NCBI GenBank assembly: GCA_002410555.1
Contig: DHSR01000072.1
Coordinates: forward strand, 1 to 16,309
DNA length: 16,309 nt
DNA from: Bacteroidales bacterium UBA5281
Lineage (GTDB): Bacteria > Bacteroidota > Bacteroidia > Bacteroidales > Lentimicrobiaceae
Reading direction: 5' to 3'
Shown here: in pieces, positions 13,201 to 16,309 of the stretch
Layout of the letters: the number at the start of each line of letters is the position of its first letter
Numbering within the stretch: position 1 is the first letter of the stretch
Translations under genes and position numbers: made by a program
The notes under the pieces: model-generated
Database searches by the model: none
Seen by the model: the letters and a program-made list of their open reading frames with translations, nothing else
What the model was told of the DNA's origin: nothing

Positions 13201-14657
13201 TCTTTCCTCAACCTGGCTACAGGTATGCTCAGTTGTTCCCGGTATTTCGCTACGGTGCGCCGGGCAATGTTATAGCCTTTTTCTTTTAGGATGTCGGTGA
13301 GTTGTTCGTCGGTGAGTGGCTTTATTTTATCCTCATTATCAATACAATCTGAAAGAATTTTTTTGATTTCACGTGTGGAGACCTCTTCACCCGAATCGGT
13401 TTGCATGGATTCGGAAAAGAAAGTCTTTAGCAGAAAGGTGCCGAAAGGCGTTTGCACATATTTGGAGTTGGCTACCCTTGAAATGGTTGAGATATCAAGT
13501 CCTACAATTTCAGCAATGTCTTTAAGGATCATTGGTCGTAGTTTGGTTTCATCTCCCGTAAGGAAATACTCGCTCTGATACTCCATGATGGCTGACATGG
13601 TAACGAACAGGGTATTTTGCCGTTGTTTGATGGCATCGATAAACCAGCGTGCGGAGTCAATTTTTTGCTTGATAAACATTACCGCATCCTTTTGGCTGTT
13701 CGATTTGGTTTTACTTTCTGCATAAGTCTCCAGCATATCCACATAGGTTCGGCTCAATCGTAGCTCCGGTGCATTGCGCGAATTGATCTGAAGTTCCAAT
13801 TCACCATCCTTATTGTAAACAAAGAAATCGGGCATAATGTAATGGTTTGCCCGGGTGGTTTCACCCATTGAATTCCCCGGCTTTGGGTTTAGTTTAAGGA
13901 TTTCATTCACAGCATCCCGCAAGTCATCTTCCGAAACTTTGGCCCTGCGGGTTATTTTATCATAATGCTTTTTGGTTAGTTCATCAAAGTATTTGTCCAC
14001 CAGTTGCAGTGCCAGAGCAACAGAGGGCGTCTGTTCAAAGCGGCGAAGCTGAATCATTAGGCATTCGCGCAGATCACGGGCACCAACTCCGGGGGGATCA
14101 AACTCCTGAACTACTGACAGCAGTTCATCTAACTCTTTAACATCAGTTATAATATTCTGGGTAAATGCCAGGTCGTCAACCATAGCCGAAAGTGCACGAT
14201 TCAGGTATCCTGAATCATCCAGGTTGCCGATAATATAGCGGGCAATCTGCATCTGCCGCTCATCCAGTCGACGCAAACCCAGTTGCTGTAACAAGACTTC
14301 ATGAAAACTGACGCCCGATGCAAATGGAACTTCACGTTGTTCATCATCGGCACTTGTATTGTTAGCATTTAGGCGATAAGCAGGAATATCATCGTCATCC
14401 AGATATTCGGTAATGTCAAAATCTTCCCGCTCTTTTTCAAGTTCTTCCACCGGATCGGGCTCAGGCTCAGGAACGGTATCGCCCTCATCTGCACTCATAC
14501 CAGGGTCGGATGAATCTTCCAACGCAGGATTTTCCTCTATTTCCTGTTTTATACGTTGTTCTAAAGCTATAGAAGGTATCTGCAGCAGCTTCATCAACAA
14601 TATCTGTTGAGGCGAGAGCTTTTGAAGTAGTTTCTGCTGAAGTTTCTGAGTTAACAT
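13194..14657 (-). CDS. rpoN: RNA polymerase sigma-54 factor RpoN
   Basis: The 487-residue protein is a complete sigma-54. Region I (1-47) is the Gln/Leu-rich activator-interaction segment, MLTQKLQQKLLQKLSPQQIL through EIEENPALE. Region II (48-105) is acidic. The core-binding domain covers about 115-300 with NLDDSGYL and EFDPPGVGARDLRECL. The DNA-binding part has a helix-turn-helix near LKDIAEIVGLDISTISRVAN (378-397), and the RpoN box ARRTVAKYRE (465-474) recognises the -24 element. It directs transcription that depends on AAA+ enhancer-binding proteins; none is encoded in this window. The gene lies 114 bp downstream of asnS on the same strand and may be partly co-transcribed. The ATG at 14657 is supported by the canonical N-terminus. 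The C-terminus SIPVARLRKEL is intact. Confidence 0.97.
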   Translation of the reverse strand: MLTQKLQQKLLQKLSPQQILLMKLLQIPSIALEQRIKQEIEENPALEDSSDPGMSADEGDTVPEPEPDPVEELEKEREDFDITEYLDDDDIPAYRLNANNTSADDEQREVPFASGVSFHEVLLQQLGLRRLDERQMQIARYIIGNLDDSGYLNRALSAMVDDLAFTQNIITDVKELDELLSVVQEFDPPGVGARDLRECLMIQLRRFEQTPSVALALQLVDKYFDELTKKHYDKITRRAKVSEDDLRDAVNEILKLNPKPGNSMGETTRANHYIMPDFFVYNKDGELELQINSRNAPELRLSRTYVDMLETYAESKTKSNSQKDAVMFIKQKIDSARWFIDAIKQRQNTLFVTMSAIMEYQSEYFLTGDETKLRPMILKDIAEIVGLDISTISRVANSKYVQTPFGTFLLKTFFSESMQTDSGEEVSTREIKKILSDCIDNEDKIKPLTDEQLTDILKEKGYNIARRTVAKYREQLSIPVARLRKEL

Positions 14658-14771
14658 GTAAAGTTGGTATTAAACACAATTTTTGAGCCAAAATACAAAA
14701 AATCTTTCAATGATAAACGTCAGAACTTTAGATTTATTTGAAAATAGTGGCTTATACCGGCAGTCACCAGA

Positions 14772-16178
14772 TTAAAATTCGGCATTCTGTGGTGTCCGTG
14801 GGAAGGGAATCACGTCACGGATATTGGCCATGCCCGTTATAAACAAGATGAGTCGCTCGAATCCCAGTCCAAAACCGGCATGAGGAGCCGTACCATATTT
14901 GCGGGTATCGAGGTACCACCAGATGTCCTTTTCGGGAATTTCCACTTCGCGGCATCGATTGACGAGCTTCTGATAATTTTCTTCGCGTTGCGATCCACCG
15001 ATAATTTCGCCAATGCGTGGGAAAAGCACGTCCATAGCCCTTACTGTTTTTCCATCCTCATTTTGCTTCATATAAAAAGCTTTTATTGTACTGGGATAGT
15101 CGGTTAGAATGACCGGTCGCTTAAAATGTTTTTCCACCAGGTAGCGTTCATGTTCGCTTTGCAAATCAGTACCCCAATCAACCTTGTATACAAATTTCTG
15201 TCCTGAGGTCATCAATATCTCAACAGCTTCAGTATAAGTCAGGCGTTTAAAATCGTTTTCTGTTGCAAAGCGAAGGCGGTCGATCAGTTCGTGGTCATAC
15301 ATCTTGTTTAGAAACTCCAGGTCGTCCATACAATGTTCCAGGGCATAGTTTACCAGGTATTTCAGGAAATCCTCGGCCAGGTCCATGTTGTCGTGGATAT
15401 CATAAAAAGCTACTTCGGGTTCAATCATCCAGAATTCTGCCAGGTGTCGCGGCGTATTTGAGTTTTCGGCCCTGAAAGTTGGCCCAAAAGTATAAATTTT
15501 CGAGAGGGCCATTGCTCCGAGTTCACCTTCCAGCTGCCCTGAAACAGTTAAATTGGTAGCTTTTCCAAAAAAATCATGACTGTAATCCACCTCTCCTGTT
15601 TCGGTTAAAGGCGGATTTACAGGATCAAGTGTAGTAACCCTGAACATGGCTCCGGCACCTTCTGCATCAGAGCCTGTAATGATGGGTGTGTGCAGGTAAT
15701 AAAAACCATTGTCATTAAAATATTTATGAATGGCAAACGACATGGCATGCCGGATGCGCAGCACAGCTCCAAAGGTATTGGTTCGTGGCCTGAGATGGGC
15801 AATCTCCCGCAAAAACTCCAGAGAATGACCCTTCTTTTGCAAAGGATAGGTTTCAGGATCAGCACTGCCGTATACTTCAATTTCTCTGGCAATCAATTCA
15901 ACGGCCTGTCCCTGCCCGGGTGATTCGACCAATTCACCAATAACCGAAATACAACTTCCGGTAGTGATCAGCCTGAACATTTCTTCATTAAAATCAGCCG
16001 GATTGGCTACTATCTGTATGTTATGTATGATGCTGCCATCATTGAGTGCGATAAATGTTACATTTTTATTGCCCCGGCGGGTTCGCACCCATCCTTTTAG
16101 GTTTATGCTGTTTCCAATGCCAATAGATTCCCAGTCTCTGAGAGCTGAGGCTACTGTAGTACGTTTGAGTTTATCCAT
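14772..16178 (-). CDS. asnS: Asparaginyl-tRNA synthetase
   Basis: This 468-residue cytoplasmic class IIb synthetase charges tRNA-Asn with asparagine using ATP. The N-terminal OB-fold that reads the anticodon is at about 24-104 (INLKGWVRTRRGNKNVTFIA). The catalytic domain follows from about 120: motif 1 around the helix and strand at 145-170 (FNDNGFYYLHTPIITGSD), motif 2 with FRAE (235-238) in FGPTFRAENSNTPRHLAEFW, and motif 3 with GFGLGFERLILF (435-446). The substrate-pocket segment TNLTVSGQLEGELGAM (208-223) fits AsnRS. Length is normal and nothing is missing. The ATG at 16178 is preceded by a good promoter about 55 bp upstream of it. rpoN follows on the same strand. Confidence 0.98.
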   Translation of the reverse strand: MDKLKRTTVASALRDWESIGIGNSINLKGWVRTRRGNKNVTFIALNDGSIIHNIQIVANPADFNEEMFRLITTGSCISVIGELVESPGQGQAVELIAREIEVYGSADPETYPLQKKGHSLEFLREIAHLRPRTNTFGAVLRIRHAMSFAIHKYFNDNGFYYLHTPIITGSDAEGAGAMFRVTTLDPVNPPLTETGEVDYSHDFFGKATNLTVSGQLEGELGAMALSKIYTFGPTFRAENSNTPRHLAEFWMIEPEVAFYDIHDNMDLAEDFLKYLVNYALEHCMDDLEFLNKMYDHELIDRLRFATENDFKRLTYTEAVEILMTSGQKFVYKVDWGTDLQSEHERYLVEKHFKRPVILTDYPSTIKAFYMKQNEDGKTVRAMDVLFPRIGEIIGGSQREENYQKLVNRCREVEIPEKDIWWYLDTRKYGTAPHAGFGLGFERLILFITGMANIRDVIPFPRTPQNAEF

Positions 16179-16239
16179 TAGAATACTAATTTGCAGTTAT
16201 TGAATTGTTTATAACCAGGCTGCCTGTTAATTTGAGGCG

Positions 16240-16247
16240 CAAAGTTA
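16240..16247 (-). promoter_or_regulatory. -7 box of the asnS promoter
   Basis: On the minus strand this reads TAACTTTG, a perfect TAnnTTTG box. The start of transcription would be near 16233, giving a leader of about 55 bases before the ATG. No TTG is found at the usual 19-21 bp upstream; the -33 part is weak. Confidence 0.65.
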
Positions 16248-16309
16248 TGAAAATTCCCGCATTCCATATCTGCATAATTAAAGCTTCGGCAGAATCTTAT
16301 TTTGATGTG

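Overview
The window looks like chromosomal DNA from a member of the Bacteroidota. Three observations support this. Two upstream regions carry a perfect TAnnTTTG -7 box: TATCTTTG before the tetR gene, with a TTG 20 bp further upstream, and TAACTTTG before asnS. Starts tend to follow A-rich leaders instead of strong Shine-Dalgarno sequences. The gene content (PorT-like barrel, Bacteroidota-type AsnRS, sigma-54, oligopeptidase B, TolC/HlyD/ABC-2 exporter) also fits. A narrower placement such as Marinilabiliales or Prolixibacteraceae is only a guess. I see no rRNA, tRNA, CRISPR array, transposase or phage gene.

Layout. Positions 1-167 are heptamer-repeat DNA. On the minus strand follow a cytidylate-kinase-like protein (168-854) and an oligopeptidase B lipoprotein (943-3102). 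A divergent promoter region (3103-3376) leads to a plus-strand efflux cluster: a TetR repressor (3377-3961), TolC-type outer-membrane channel (4085-5587), HlyD-type periplasmic adaptor (5684-6697) and two ABC-2 permeases (7320-8537 and 8703-9944). A PorT-like outer-membrane barrel (10273-10899) ends at a strong hairpin terminator (10965-11006). Next is a TPM-domain membrane protein with zinc-ribbon-like CxxC pairs (11186-12697). The right part is minus strand: a decayed HepT-like toxin gene (12753-13107), an unassigned open frame (13039-13200), rpoN (13194-14657) and asnS (14772-16178).

How the genes work together. The TetR repressor probably controls both itself and the exporter: two related 21-bp sites with three half-sites each lie before tetR and before tolC. 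TolC, HlyD and the two permeases would form a trans-envelope export machine, but the cluster has no ATP-binding subunit. A 622-bp stretch of repeats lies between hlyD and the first permease.

The most unusual feature is repeat DNA built on a strict 7-bp period. Different heptamer families (YTCYAAC, GACCAAA, AGGGACA, CGTCCCC, CAGATTT) occur between genes, sometimes sharing one uninterrupted register, and all sit in the same strand orientation. Repeat-like DNA also runs into the 3' ends of hlyD and both permease genes, so it encodes their last residues and supplies their stop codons.
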